This document shows, in pieces, positions 1-7,651 of a stretch of DNA of 28,812 bases. The DNA comes from Oscillospiraceae bacterium. Lineage in GTDB: Bacteria; Bacillota; Clostridia; Oscillospirales; Acutalibacteraceae. Location: positions 1-28,812 of the forward strand of contig JAISWM010000068.1 of NCBI GenBank assembly GCA_031270785.1. Reading direction: 5' to 3'. Numbering within the stretch: position 1 is the stretch's first letter; every line of letters begins with the position of its first letter. The notes below the pieces were generated by a model. It saw nothing but the letters and a program-made list of their open reading frames with translations, searched no databases and was not told the DNA's origin. Position numbers and translations under genes: made by a program.

Positions 1-245
1 TAGACTCAAGTATGCTTTCAAGAAGTTCGCTCAACAACTCTTCTTACTTTTTAAACTTCTTAAGTATAATTGCTGGACGTAAAGAAGAGGTTATAAACAT
101 CGAATCCAAATCTCTTACCGGACAATCTATAGGAATGAACGCGCAAAGCATTGCCATTTTGGGAATTGCTTTTGCAATAGCGCTTCCCCTTGTTGTGTTG
201 ATATCAGGAATATGGGTATTTATTATGCGAAGAAAAAATAACTAG
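1..245 (+). CDS. C-terminal end of a GldG-family ABC-transport auxiliary membrane protein (5' partial)
   Basis: The reading frame is open from the window edge (codons from base 3) to the TAG at 243-245, so this is the last 80 or so residues of a longer protein. What remains is a soluble stretch with the pattern NSSYFLNFLSIIAG, then about 20 hydrophobic residues (IAILGIAFAIALPLVVLISGIWVF) broken by a proline, and a positively charged tail MRRKNN, giving a single C-terminal membrane anchor with the tail in the cytoplasm. This is the usual ending of GldG-like proteins of uncharacterised ABC transport systems in Firmicutes. The assignment rests on this tail only; the substrate is unknown. No terminator is recognisable behind it; the repeat block starts within 80 bases. 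Confidence 0.6.
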   Translation, partial: DSSMLSRSSLNNSSYFLNFLSIIAGRKEEVINIESKSLTGQSIGMNAQSIAILGIAFAIALPLVVLISGIWVFIMRRKNN

Positions 246-323
246 CATATACTTTTGATTTAATTTATAATACATATAATGTTTATACTATTTTTGAAAC
301 GCTTTTTTGCCCGTGGCGGGGAA

Positions 324-857
324 GGTGGTGGCCCGAATTAATTGATAATATCTTTCACCCATAAGGCGGGGGTGAAAGAAAGAATTTAAATTATTTTGAG
401 ACACGACCCAAATTCTAATTAAAAATCTGATGTGTTTTTGATTTACTTTCCATGCCGTCTCGCGGGGAAGGTGGTGGCCCGAATTAATTGATAATATCTT
501 TCCCCCCCGCCATAAGGCGGGGGGAAAGAAGAAATTTAAATTATTTTGAGACGCGACCCAAATTCTAATTAAAAATCTGATGTATTTTTGATTTACTTTC
601 CATGCCGTCTCGCGGGGAAGGTGGTGGCCCAAATTAATTGATAATATCTTTCCCCCCCGCCTATGGCGGGGGGAAAGAAGAAATTTAAATTATTTTGAGA
701 CACGACCCAAATTCTAATTAAAAATCTGATGTGTTTTTGATTTACTTTCCATGCCGTCTCGCGGGGAAGGTTGTGGCCCAAATTAATTGATAATATCTTT
801 CACCCCCGCCTATGGCGGGGGGAAAGAAGAAATTTAAATTATTTTGAGACACGACCC
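324..857. repeat. Tandem array of four ~148-bp units, each holding one family A hairpin element
   Basis: Four head-to-tail units begin near 324, 471, 621 and 770 (spacings 146, 150 and 149 bp). Each has a family A element of about 88 bp (left end GGTGGTGGCCCGAATTAA, GC-rich hairpin CCCCCGCC-NNN-GGCGGGGG, right end ATTTTGAGACACGACC). The first three are each followed by an identical spacer of about 60 bp ending in GCCGTCTCGCGGGGAAG. Units 2-4 are nearly identical, so the array looks recently amplified as a block. The minus-strand open frames here are repeat artefacts. The hairpin has T before and A after it on both strands, so it is not an ordinary U-tract terminator. Confidence 0.85.
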
Positions 858-1020
858 AAAATCGACGACGTCGTATAAAAATACTCCAAGGAGATTTTGG
901 GTTGTGGGTCAAATTTGTTGATAATATCTTTTCCCCCCGCCCACGGCGGGGGTGATAGAAGAGATTTCAACAATTTTGAGACATGACCGATTGCAATCTG
1001 TAAAATTTACGGACAGGTCT
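858..1020. repeat. Mosaic of module D, a family A element and module C
   Basis: Three pieces abut. Module D (858-898, AAAATCGACGACG to GGAGATTTT) is an imperfect palindrome. A family A element follows (899-988, GGGTTGTGGGTCAAATTTG to GACATGACC). Module C (989-1020) ends in TTTACGGACAGGTCT. The same modules recur as A-D-C at 15093-15262 and C-D-A at 17229-17382, and C alone at 7811. No target duplication is visible around this A copy. Confidence 0.7.
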
Positions 1021-1034
1021 ATTGAAATTATAGC

Positions 1035-1147
1035 TAGCTGTTCTGTTTGAAAAACGTCTGATTTTTATAACTTTCTCCCAGCCGTCGGCTGGGAGAAAGT
1101 ACACGGATAAAATTACTTTTAAGGGCTGTTTTAAATCGTAACATCTA
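1035..1147. mobile_element. Family B miniature inverted-repeat element, copy 1
   Basis: 113 bp with ends TAGCTGTTCTGTTTGAAAA and TTTTAAATCGTAACATCTA, imperfect inverted repeats of each other, around a 13-bp perfect hairpin at 1071-1099 (CTTTCTCCCAGCC, loop GTC). The right end is followed by TA; the left flank has decayed (GC). Same length and layout as the copies at 8204 and 20940. No coding capacity. Confidence 0.8.
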
Positions 1148-1198
1148 TAGTATTAAACATATATTATATGTATTTTTTATTTGGGAGTGGAGTTTTGA

Positions 1199-2143
1199 AT
1201 GGGACTGGTTAATACAAAAGAAATGCTGAAAAAAGCTTATGACGCGGGCTATGCTGTGGGAGCTTTTAATGTTAACAACATGGAAATAATACAAGGTATA
1301 ACTGAAGCTTGTGAAGAAATGCAGTCGCCTGTAATTTTGCAAGTTTCTGCCGGTGCCAGAAAGTACGCTAAGCACAAATATTTGGTTAAACTTGTAGAGG
1401 CGGCCGTTGAAGAAACAAATATTGCTATTGCGCTTCACTTGGATCATGGAGATTCTTTTGAACTTTGTAAAAGCTGCATAGACGGTGGGTTTACGTCCGT
1501 TATGATAGACGGGTCGAGTTTAAGCTATGACAATAATGTTGAAGTGACAAAAAAAGTTGTAGATTACGCTCATAAATACAGCGTTACCGTGGAAGGAGAA
1601 CTTGGCAGACTTGCTGGCTTGGAAAGCGGTGCAAGTGTTTCTAAAAAAGATTCCTTTTACACTGAACCTTCGCAAGTGAAAGATTTTGTAACTAAAACGG
1701 GAGTAGATTCCTTAGCTATAGCAATAGGGACAAGTCATGGAGCGTACAAGTTTAAGCCTGAACGCAGTCCTTCGCTGAGGTTTGATATATTAGAGGAAAT
1801 ACAAAAAATATTACCCGGATTTCCAATAGTACTTCATGGAGCGTCAAGTGTTTTGCCATATTTAGTAGAAAAAATAAATAAATATGGCGGAGATCTTGAA
1901 AACGCTATTGGAGTACCTGAAAAAATACTCAAAAAATCCTCTGAAATGGCAGTTTGCAAAATAAATATAGACTCAGACCTTCGCCTGGCTGTGACTGCTT
2001 CGATTAGAGAGCATCTTGCGTTAAACCCTAAACATTTTGATCCAAGGCAATATTTATCTGACGCAAAAACAGCCGTAAAAGAAGTTGTTAAGCATAAAAT
2101 TAAGAATGTTTGCGGATTCTGCAGCTGCCAATTTGAGAATTGA
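1199..2143 (+). CDS. fba: Class II fructose-bisphosphate aldolase
   Basis: A 314-residue cytoplasmic zinc enzyme that reversibly cleaves fructose 1,6-bisphosphate into dihydroxyacetone phosphate and glyceraldehyde 3-phosphate (glycolysis/gluconeogenesis). The N-terminus (MGLVNTKEML, then GYAVGAFNVNN) is typical of the family. Key residues can be placed: catalytic Asp82 and zinc ligand His83 in ALHLDHG, Glu134 in EGELG, zinc ligands His180 (GTSHGAY) and His213 (VLHGASS), and the phosphate-binding NIDSD near 256-260. Length is normal for class II enzymes. The ATG is preceded by GGGAGTGGAG at a good distance. A small unusual feature is the Cys-rich C-terminus CGFCSC. It stands alone between repeat blocks; no clear promoter is visible in the 50 bases upstream, which begin right after a family B element. 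Confidence 0.93.
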   Translation: MGLVNTKEMLKKAYDAGYAVGAFNVNNMEIIQGITEACEEMQSPVILQVSAGARKYAKHKYLVKLVEAAVEETNIAIALHLDHGDSFELCKSCIDGGFTSVMIDGSSLSYDNNVEVTKKVVDYAHKYSVTVEGELGRLAGLESGASVSKKDSFYTEPSQVKDFVTKTGVDSLAIAIGTSHGAYKFKPERSPSLRFDILEEIQKILPGFPIVLHGASSVLPYLVEKINKYGGDLENAIGVPEKILKKSSEMAVCKINIDSDLRLAVTASIREHLALNPKHFDPRQYLSDAKTAVKEVVKHKIKNVCGFCSCQFEN

Positions 2144-2177
2144 CCTTACTTTAGACAATCAGGATTATGCTTCAAAA

Positions 2178-2403
2178 TATAGCCGTTATATTTGAAAAAA
2201 AATCTAAATTTCAGCAATCATCGCTCTGCCTGTAGGCTGAGCAGTAACTTATAGTAAAAATCTTTTAAAATAGTTACATTTTTTGTTTTCCCCCCGCCGA
2301 AGGCGGGGGGAAACGTAAATATAGCCGCTGTGCTTGAAAAAAATCTAAATTTTAGCAATTGTCGTCCCGCCTGCTGGTGGGGCGATGGTTGCTGAAATTC
2401 AAA
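2178..2403. repeat. Two family F hairpin repeats separated by a truncated family E element
   Basis: F1 (2178-2248) and F2 (2320-2403) share ATATAGCCGYTRTRYTTGAA and the arm AAATYTMAGCAAT. F2 folds into a long hairpin (arms about 2347-2369 and 2377-2399, loop TGCT). F1 loses its right arm where a family E element begins (2252, TAGTAAAAATC). That E copy has its GC hairpin (2290-2310) but no right end, stopping at the start of F2. Nothing coding is seen between fba and 2509; neither hairpin has a U-tract. Confidence 0.65.
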
Positions 2404-2451
2404 CTTTCCCCAAATGATTTTTACTGTTTTATATTAAATTTAAAAAATATA

Positions 2452-2481
2452 TTGATGTTTTTATTATATTAATGTTATAAT
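2452..2481 (+). promoter_or_regulatory. Sigma-70-type promoter for the secreted protein at 2509
   Basis: TTGATG at 2452-2457, an 18-bp AT-only spacer apart from one G, and a perfect TATAAT at 2476-2481, 13 bases before a strong AAGGGGG ribosome binding site. It is one of the few unambiguous promoters in the window. Confidence 0.7.
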
Positions 2482-2508
2482 AAAATAAAAGGAAAGGGGG
2501 TGAATAAA

Positions 2509-3123
2509 TTGAGAAAAAATATGGTAAAAATGTTTATTGGTTGTGTTTTATTATTCAGTAATTTGTTAACTTTTAACGTATTGGAAGTCGGAGCCATTTC
2601 CCTTGAGGAAGCGATTGAGATCGGAAGTAAAAAAGGATATATGGGGGAACATGCTTGCGTATATGGATACTATCATTGTCGAGGCGTGCGATGTCAGCAC
2701 ATAGGCAAAGATCCGGCAGAAACAGCAGTAAAAGCAGAATTATATGCGGAAAGGGGGTTGCATGAAGATGTACTTGCACATACATTTTTAAGCCAACCGG
2801 AGATGCTAGATTTTGATAAGGCAGCCAAAATAGCAATTGAAGCAGCAAGTAAAGTTATTTTGCCGGTTGAAACCGTGGTCAACAGAATGGTGTTTGTGCA
2901 CGGGGTAGACCCTGACTTTGCACGTTTTCTTGCGGAAGAAAATGTGGGTAAAATGAAAAAGCATGAAACTGAAATTTTAACTAACCTTAGGGACGGCACA
3001 CCAGACAAAGATAGGCATTATAGTTTTTGGGCAGTTAAGTGCGCCAAAAACGATGATGAGTCTGATCGTCTTTTGGAAGCTCACCAGTCGAGGACTTTTC
3101 AATCGGATTATCATTTTCAATAA
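2509..3123 (+). CDS. Small secreted protein of unknown function with a three-cysteine N-terminal motif
   Basis: About 204 residues. TTG at 2509 is preferred because GGAAAGGGGG (2491-2500) lies 8 bases upstream; the frame also offers GTG at 2500, inside that site, and ATG at 2521. The N-terminus is a signal peptide: basic residues, a hydrophobic run (MFIGCVLLFSNLLTF) and a likely cleavage after VGA. The mature part has a cysteine cluster CVYGYYHCRGVRC around residues 46-58, then soluble, charged, mostly helical sequence with one more cysteine near the C-terminus. No known family was recognised. It has its own promoter and terminator, so it is a monocistronic exported product between fba and the injection-system operon. 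Any link to the particle is only positional. Confidence 0.75.
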   Translation: MRKNMVKMFIGCVLLFSNLLTFNVLEVGAISLEEAIEIGSKKGYMGEHACVYGYYHCRGVRCQHIGKDPAETAVKAELYAERGLHEDVLAHTFLSQPEMLDFDKAAKIAIEAASKVILPVETVVNRMVFVHGVDPDFARFLAEENVGKMKKHETEILTNLRDGTPDKDRHYSFWAVKCAKNDDESDRLLEAHQSRTFQSDYHFQ

Positions 3124-3146
3124 GCATGCAAATCAAAACCACCTCT

Positions 3147-3233
3147 GGTCGTGTCCCAAAATAGTTGAAATTCCTTCTTTCCCCCCGCCTATGGCGGGGG
3201 GAAAAGATATTATCAACAAATTTGACCCACACC
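3147..3233. mobile_element. Family A miniature element with perfect 8-bp target duplication, inserted at a terminator
   Basis: 87 bp, ends GGTCGTGTCCCAAAATAG and (reverse strand) GGTGTGGGTCAAATTTG, with the core hairpin CCCCCCGCC-TAT-GGCGGGGGG. Both sides carry CCACCTCT (3139-3146 and 3234-3241). That octamer is also the left arm of the terminator at 3234-3263, so insertion duplicated the arm and left a working hairpin. Confidence 0.88.
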
Positions 3234-3263
3234 CCACCTCTTTTTAGAGGTGGTTTTTGTTTT
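3234..3263 (+). terminator. Intrinsic terminator after the secreted-protein gene
   Basis: Perfect 8-bp stem CCACCTCT / AGAGGTGG with a TTTT loop, followed by TTTTTGTTTT. It lies 110 bases after the stop codon, displaced from the gene by the family A insertion. Confidence 0.88.
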
Positions 3264-3603
3264 AGATTTTTTTCAAGTGCAGCGGCTATAAAAAAATAGT
3301 ATATGCGGGCATTTCTTGTTTTATACAAATTTTTTCGTAAATTTTATTAAATAGAATTGCATATTTATATATTATAAAATAAGAAATGGATTTTTGCACA
3401 AAAATAAATTGAAAAAATATTATTATTTAAGCGATATTTAATGGATAAAAGGGAAAATACGTGATACAATTCGTATACACCGCAAAAAGCACAAAAAAAT
3501 ATAAAATATTTTATGTTTATAATTTGTAATTACATATATAATTATAAGTATTTATAAATTTATACATTATAGGAGGGGGTATTGTGTATTGATTTTATAA
3601 TTC
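3264..3603. other. AT-rich leader of the injection-system operon, no gene seen
   Basis: About 340 bases, almost entirely A/T, separate the terminator from the ribosome binding site at 3604. No family A, B or E element was found, unlike most gaps here. It must hold the operon promoter, but no convincing -35/-10 pair could be chosen; TACAAT at 3465-3470 is the best -10 candidate and lacks a good -35. Two Shine-Dalgarno-like tracts occur near the end (AGGAGGGGG at 3571 and AAGGAGGAGA at 3604). Confidence 0.5.
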
Positions 3604-3618
3604 AAGGAGGAGAAGATT

Positions 3619-4563
3619 TTGTTGTACGATGATAAGAAATCAACGCATATTAACAAATCATCTCTGGATGGCCGGATGGCAAAGTATGTTGCCGAGAAAT
3701 CCGTTGGTAAAGAAGAAAAAAAGTGGTGGTCCGATGAAGAGGAAACGAGCGAAAATTCTTATAGTAAGTTTCTGGGAGATAAGCAAAAAATGTCTGAGGC
3801 TATTTCTCCAAACCTAAAAGAGGATCCGCAGCACCCAAATAAATTTGCAGACTTTGAAACCAATTATGGTGTTATATCTATCGGAGCTGATCAGAGTGAG
3901 GTTAATAAAGAAATAATTTTTACGATACTTCCAAATGGTGAAAAAGATAAAGTTAATGTAAAGGAAAACGATCCTTTCAACCAAAATACGTATTTGGGTA
4001 ATGTCGATGAAGACTACGATGATTTTAAAATGAGCGATTTGAGCTTTAAGTATAACTTCAAATATGATGAGATTGAGCGAATCGATAAATATGAATCTGA
4101 AAACGGAAAGATAGATGAAGAGGATGAACTGCTTTATCAGGATGATGCCGAAGAAGATAAAATAGAAGACCTTAAACAGAAAAAAACCAGCAGCATGGAA
4201 GAAAACCCCAAGCTGAAAAAGGAAATAGACAAAACAAAAGATATAAAGCAAAAAAAGGAAGAAGAAAATGAAGATTTCTTTAAAGAAATAAAGAAAATTA
4301 TCACAGCCATAGGAAAAGGGAAGATAAAAAAGATAGTAGAGTCAGATGAAGAAATGAGCAGAAAAAAGAGAATATGTGAAATGTCTGACAATTATCTTTT
4401 AATAGAAGAATTAATGTTACTGCTTAAAAAAATAAAAGAAAAAGAATTAGAAGAAGGATTTATTCAAGAAATAGAAAGTATTAACTTAAAACTTTTGACA
4501 GAGGAGCAGCTAAAGGAAATTATAGTAAGATTGCAGTCTTTAGACGGAAGCTCCAAAAATTAA
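3619..4563 (+). CDS. Unknown acidic, lysine/glutamate-rich protein, first gene of the injection-system operon
   Basis: About 314 residues starting at TTG 3619, or TTG 3622 which is spaced slightly better from AAGGAGGAGA (3604-3613). There is no signal peptide or membrane segment. Residues 1-75 are polar with a WWSDEEE patch. Residues about 75-155 are less charged and could form a small folded domain (FADFETNYGVISIG onward). Residues 155-245 are a highly charged helix-prone stretch with runs of EE, DE and KK. The last 70 residues are a leucine/isoleucine-rich amphipathic helical region. No family was recognised. It is co-directional with the sheath gene 120 bases downstream. A chaperone, cap or scaffold role is possible, but that is guesswork from position. 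Confidence 0.75.
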   Translation: MLYDDKKSTHINKSSLDGRMAKYVAEKSVGKEEKKWWSDEEETSENSYSKFLGDKQKMSEAISPNLKEDPQHPNKFADFETNYGVISIGADQSEVNKEIIFTILPNGEKDKVNVKENDPFNQNTYLGNVDEDYDDFKMSDLSFKYNFKYDEIERIDKYESENGKIDEEDELLYQDDAEEDKIEDLKQKKTSSMEENPKLKKEIDKTKDIKQKKEEENEDFFKEIKKIITAIGKGKIKKIVESDEEMSRKKRICEMSDNYLLIEELMLLLKKIKEKELEEGFIQEIESINLKLLTEEQLKEIIVRLQSLDGSSKN

Positions 4564-4636
4564 AGTTTGCTTTACAATGGATTAGAGCTCATTTCTCTAT
4601 TTCATATGGTAAATAAAAAATAAAATTTTACACGCG

Positions 4637-4690
4637 AAAGGAGTTGAAAGGTTCTTACTAGACTTATTTTAGTAGAGAACCGCAGTTATG
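4637..4690 (+). promoter_or_regulatory. Hairpin between the ribosome binding site and the sheath start codon
   Basis: AAAGGAG at 4637-4643 is 44 bases from the sheath ATG (4688), too far for normal initiation. The space contains a strong hairpin: 4650-4660 (GGTTCTTACTA) pairs with 4670-4681 (TAGTAGAGAACC) as 6 + 5 base pairs with one bulged G and a 9-base loop. Looping it out leaves about 12 bases between the binding site and ATG. T4 gene 38 is a known case of a hairpin bridging a distant Shine-Dalgarno site. No in-frame alternative start exists before the TAG at 4673. Confidence 0.65.
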
Positions 4691-6400
4691 CCAGAATATT
4701 TATCACCGGGAGTCTATGTAGAGGAATTTGATAGCGGCCCGTCCCCGATGCAAGGCGTGGGAACAAGTACAGCTGGTTTTATTGGTGTTGCTGAGAAAGG
4801 CCCCGTAATAGGAGCGCCTGTATTAGTAACAGGTCCGGCGGATTTTACCCGTAAATTTGGAGGATACCTTCATGCGAGTGAATTCGGTGAGTACAGGTAT
4901 TTAGCTTATGCCGTAAATCATTTCTTCGCAAATGGCGGCGGAAGAGCATTTATTATGAGAGTAGCACCGGATGACGCAGTTACGGCGGCTATAGATGGGA
5001 ATGAAGGTTTAATTAAGATTAAAGCTAAAAACCCAGGGGAATGGGGCAACATAATAAATGTATCCTTTGAAGCAACTCATGAAAATAAATCTCAAATAAT
5101 TAAAGATCTGGGCGAGGGAAAATACCGTTTAAAGAACGCTATAGGATTTGATGTTGGCGACGTAGTAGTACTCGAAAACGGAGAAAACCTCCAGTACAAT
5201 ATTATTAAGAGCACCACGGGAAATACTTTAACATTGGCAAAACCCTTTGAGGGCGATGTAGTAGATGAAAATCTTTTACCGAAGATCTTTATTAAAACCT
5301 GTGAAATACATGTGCAGGTTGAGCACGACGGAACACTTGAAAAATACGAAAACGTATCCTTTAATGTGGCTTCTCCGTCATTTATTGATAAAAAATTAGT
5401 AATTTCAGAAATAATAGATATAGAATCCCAAGCAAGTTCAGATGAAACCTCTCCGATAGAATTTGTAAGAAAAGCATTCGCAGGGGAAGGAAACACAATA
5501 TCCGTAACCCTCAAAGGCGGTACAAACGGTTCATCGGCAAGCATTAACGATGGTTCCTTTATCGGGAAAGACGAAGGCCCGGGGTCACGTACGGGTATAC
5601 AGGCATTCCTTGACAACACGGACGTAAACATTATGGCCGTGCCAGGAGTTGTAACTGCAAACGTACAATTATCATTGGTGCTGCACTGTGAAAAGTTAGC
5701 AAGCAGATTTGCTGTATTAGACGTACCGAAAAACGCTAAAACCGTTACAGACATTATAAAACACAGAGACATAGTAGACAGCGACTACTGCGCTATGTAT
5801 CATCCATGGCTTCAAGTATATGATCCTCTTGATAAGAAAGACACTTTCATCCCGCCGTCAGGATCGGCAATAGGAATTTATGCAAGAAGCGACAATTCAA
5901 GAGGAGTACATAAAGCTCCCGCTAACGAAGTGGTAGCAAACTGCACAGGGCTGTATATAAATTACAATGTAGGCGAGCAAGACTTACTAAACCCAAAAGG
6001 AGTAAACCTAATTAGGAAATTCCCGGGAGCCGGAATAAGAGTTTGGGGTGCAAGAACAGCTTCTTCAAAGCCGCTTTGGAAATATATCAACGTAAGGCGC
6101 CTGTTCATATACTTAGAAGAATCTATCAAAGCCAATACGAATTGGGTAGTATTCGAACCAAATGACACAAACCTGTGGTCAAGGGTAAGAAGGACAATTG
6201 AAATTTTCTTAGAAGGTGTGTGGAGAACCGGAGCATTGGTAGGAGGCTCACCTGGAGATGCGTTCTTCGTAGATATCGGGCCAAACACCATGACGAAAGA
6301 CGACATTGACAACGGCCGTATGATCTGCGTAATCGGAGTTGCACCAGTAAAACCGGCTGAATTCGTAATCTTCCGTATTACTCAGAAAACAGGCGAATAA
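4688..6400 (+). CDS. Contractile tail sheath protein
   Basis: A 570-residue sheath subunit that would polymerise around the tube and contract to drive it through a target envelope. The N-terminus MPEYLSPGVYVEE, followed by GVGTSTAGFIGVAEKGP, is the hallmark of phage-type sheaths (Phage_sheath family), as is the C-terminal region ending CVIGVAPVKPAEFVIFRITQ, which contributes to the handshake interactions between subunits. Residues about 100-270 form a variable, beta-rich outer domain, followed by the conserved domain with VNIMAVPGV, the dipeptide-rich IGIYARSDNSRGVHKAPAN and WKYINVRRLFIYLEESI. This is the only sheath gene in the window, whereas Afp/PVC-type clusters carry several. Codon choice is less A-rich than in neighbouring unknown genes, consistent with high expression. 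Start fixed by a stop codon just upstream. Confidence 0.95.
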   Translation: MPEYLSPGVYVEEFDSGPSPMQGVGTSTAGFIGVAEKGPVIGAPVLVTGPADFTRKFGGYLHASEFGEYRYLAYAVNHFFANGGGRAFIMRVAPDDAVTAAIDGNEGLIKIKAKNPGEWGNIINVSFEATHENKSQIIKDLGEGKYRLKNAIGFDVGDVVVLENGENLQYNIIKSTTGNTLTLAKPFEGDVVDENLLPKIFIKTCEIHVQVEHDGTLEKYENVSFNVASPSFIDKKLVISEIIDIESQASSDETSPIEFVRKAFAGEGNTISVTLKGGTNGSSASINDGSFIGKDEGPGSRTGIQAFLDNTDVNIMAVPGVVTANVQLSLVLHCEKLASRFAVLDVPKNAKTVTDIIKHRDIVDSDYCAMYHPWLQVYDPLDKKDTFIPPSGSAIGIYARSDNSRGVHKAPANEVVANCTGLYINYNVGEQDLLNPKGVNLIRKFPGAGIRVWGARTASSKPLWKYINVRRLFIYLEESIKANTNWVVFEPNDTNLWSRVRRTIEIFLEGVWRTGALVGGSPGDAFFVDIGPNTMTKDDIDNGRMICVIGVAPVKPAEFVIFRITQKTGE

Positions 6401-6414
6401 TAAATAACATTGTG

Positions 6415-6514
6415 TAGTAAAAATTTTTAAAACAGTTACATTTTTGTTTTTCCTCTTCGTCATTGCGAGAAAGAAAAACACAAATAATATCATGTTTCCA
6501 AGTGGTTTTTACTA
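6415..6514. mobile_element. Family E miniature element between sheath and tube genes
   Basis: 100 bp with ends TAGTAAAAATTTTTAAAAC and GTGGTTTTTACTA (inverted repeats), followed by TA on the right. The central hairpin is degraded (TTTTTCCTC, GAGAAAGAAAAA). It matches the family E copy at 27750 in reverse orientation. Confidence 0.7.
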
Positions 6515-6562
6515 TAAATAAAATTGTATATAGTGCATATTTAGGAAGGAGATTGATTATTT

Positions 6563-7090
6563 ATGGCAGGACAAGATAATGCAACCACCGGTATCCAAGA
6601 ACTTGGTACCGAAGTGTTATCGACACGTGGTTCAATTACAAACGGTTTATCATCCCCGATAAGAGGATTTAGATTTACAGCTAATTTTGAAGGGCTTGGA
6701 ACTACATCCTTTAAAACAGTAGAAGGATTTTCATCAGACGTAGATGCTACAGATTACAGGGAAGGCGGATTTGGTTACTTAACGAAGAGGAAAGTCCCCG
6801 GATTAATTAACTACGGAGACCTAACCTTAACTAAAGGATTATATTCTAACCCGCTTCTTTACAACTTCTTTAACGATTACTTGGAAGGAAGCAACTTTAC
6901 CCCGGTTAACGCAGTTATTACCGTATTTAACAACGCAGGTGAACCGACTGCAAGCTGGAGCGTAATTAATGCTTGGCCGAACAAATATGAGTCAAGCGGA
7001 CTTGCGGCGGACAGCTCGGATATCTTAATAGAAACTCTTGGACTTGTGCATGAAGGAATTAAAAGAGACGTTACAGTTGCAACTGCTTAA
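6563..7090 (+). CDS. Inner tube protein 1 (T4 gp19-like)
   Basis: 175 residues, the normal size for the tube protein that stacks as hexameric rings inside the sheath. Conserved features are the strand-helix core FRFTANFEGLGTTSFKTVEGF, the segment GYLTKRKVPGLINYGDLTLTKGL, and WSVINAWPNKYESSGLAADSSDILIETL, which match T4 gp19 and tube proteins of eCIS and R-type particles. The ATG has an AGGAAGGAGA site 10 bases upstream. It directly follows the sheath, as in most contractile systems, with a family E element in the gap, and is followed by two hairpins that may protect or partition this highly needed transcript. A second tube paralogue lies at 8349. Confidence 0.93.
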   Translation: MAGQDNATTGIQELGTEVLSTRGSITNGLSSPIRGFRFTANFEGLGTTSFKTVEGFSSDVDATDYREGGFGYLTKRKVPGLINYGDLTLTKGLYSNPLLYNFFNDYLEGSNFTPVNAVITVFNNAGEPTASWSVINAWPNKYESSGLAADSSDILIETLGLVHEGIKRDVTVATA

Positions 7091-7115
7091 AAAATATAGT
7101 ATAGTTTATATATCT

Positions 7116-7182
7116 TGTCATATCATTTTTTTAAGTGATATGACAGATATAATTAATAGGATATATAATATCCTTAAAATTA
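7116..7182 (+). promoter_or_regulatory. Two hairpins in the 142-base gap after the main tube gene
   Basis: A perfect 10-bp stem (TGTCATATCA 7116-7125, TGATATGACA 7136-7145) is followed by a second stem, AGGATAT / ATATCCT (7158-7164, 7168-7174), which can extend through AATTAAT / ATTAATT. Neither is followed by a U-tract, so they look more like mRNA-stability or processing structures, or a partial attenuator, than terminators. They belong to none of the repeat families. Confidence 0.45.
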
Positions 7183-7232
7183 ATTATAATAATATATTTT
7201 AAAAAACCAATTAATAGGAGTAGTGATTTTGG

Positions 7233-7610
7233 ATGGCAAATAGCTTTTTTGAAACAAATGTGCAGTTTGATTTACCTAAAGGATACATAGATAAAAACGG
7301 AGACCTTCACAAGCATGGAGTTATGCGACTTGCAAACGCGGCGGACGAAATAATACCTCTTAACGATCCTAGAGTAAAGATGAACCCAGGATATTTGAGC
7401 ATACTTTTACTTGAAAGAGTAATAACAGAGCTGGGTACTCTCAAAAAGGTAGACGCTCACGTTATAGAAAGTTTATTTACAGCCGATATGGCTTATTTGC
7501 AGGACTTGTATCAAAAAATCAATGCTATTGAGCCGCCCCAAATGACTGTTCAATGCCCGAAATGTTCCGGTAAGTTTGTGGTGGATATCCCTTTTTTCGG
7601 GGAAGCCTAA
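7233..7610 (+). CDS. Phage tail assembly protein of the contractile injection system, with a CxxC motif
   Basis: 125 residues. The pattern FDLPKGYIDKNGDLHKHGVMRLANAADEI, then DPRVKMNPGYLSILLLERVI, then IESLFTADMAYLQDLYQKIN, is the small tail-assembly family found after the tube genes of many bacterial contractile injection systems, including actinobacterial ones. The C-terminus has CPKCSGKF (residues 109-116), half of a zinc-ribbon-like site; only one CxxC is seen. Family members are thought to act in tail assembly rather than to be part of the mature tube. ATG at 7233 has AGGAG upstream. The next gene starts 41 bases after the stop. Confidence 0.85.
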   Translation: MANSFFETNVQFDLPKGYIDKNGDLHKHGVMRLANAADEIIPLNDPRVKMNPGYLSILLLERVITELGTLKKVDAHVIESLFTADMAYLQDLYQKINAIEPPQMTVQCPKCSGKFVVDIPFFGEA

Positions 7611-7651
7611 AAAGTTATCCTCAGGAGGTTTTATATGAGGAGGTGTCTTTT

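Noticed and set aside
288..781. Minus-strand open frames with repeated MGHHLPRETAWKVNQK-like peptides
   Set aside because: They are translations of the 148-bp tandem repeat, have no ribosome binding site and no family resemblance.
3582..3632. 16-codon leader frame from TTG 3582 after AGGAGGGGG, overlapping the start of the 3619 gene
   Set aside because: Weak start codon, no recognisable peptide and a better ribosome site for the real gene just downstream; could be coupling but not supportable.
5092..5772. 226-codon minus-strand open frame opposite the sheath
   Set aside because: Shadow of the strongly supported sheath gene; no ribosome site or homology.
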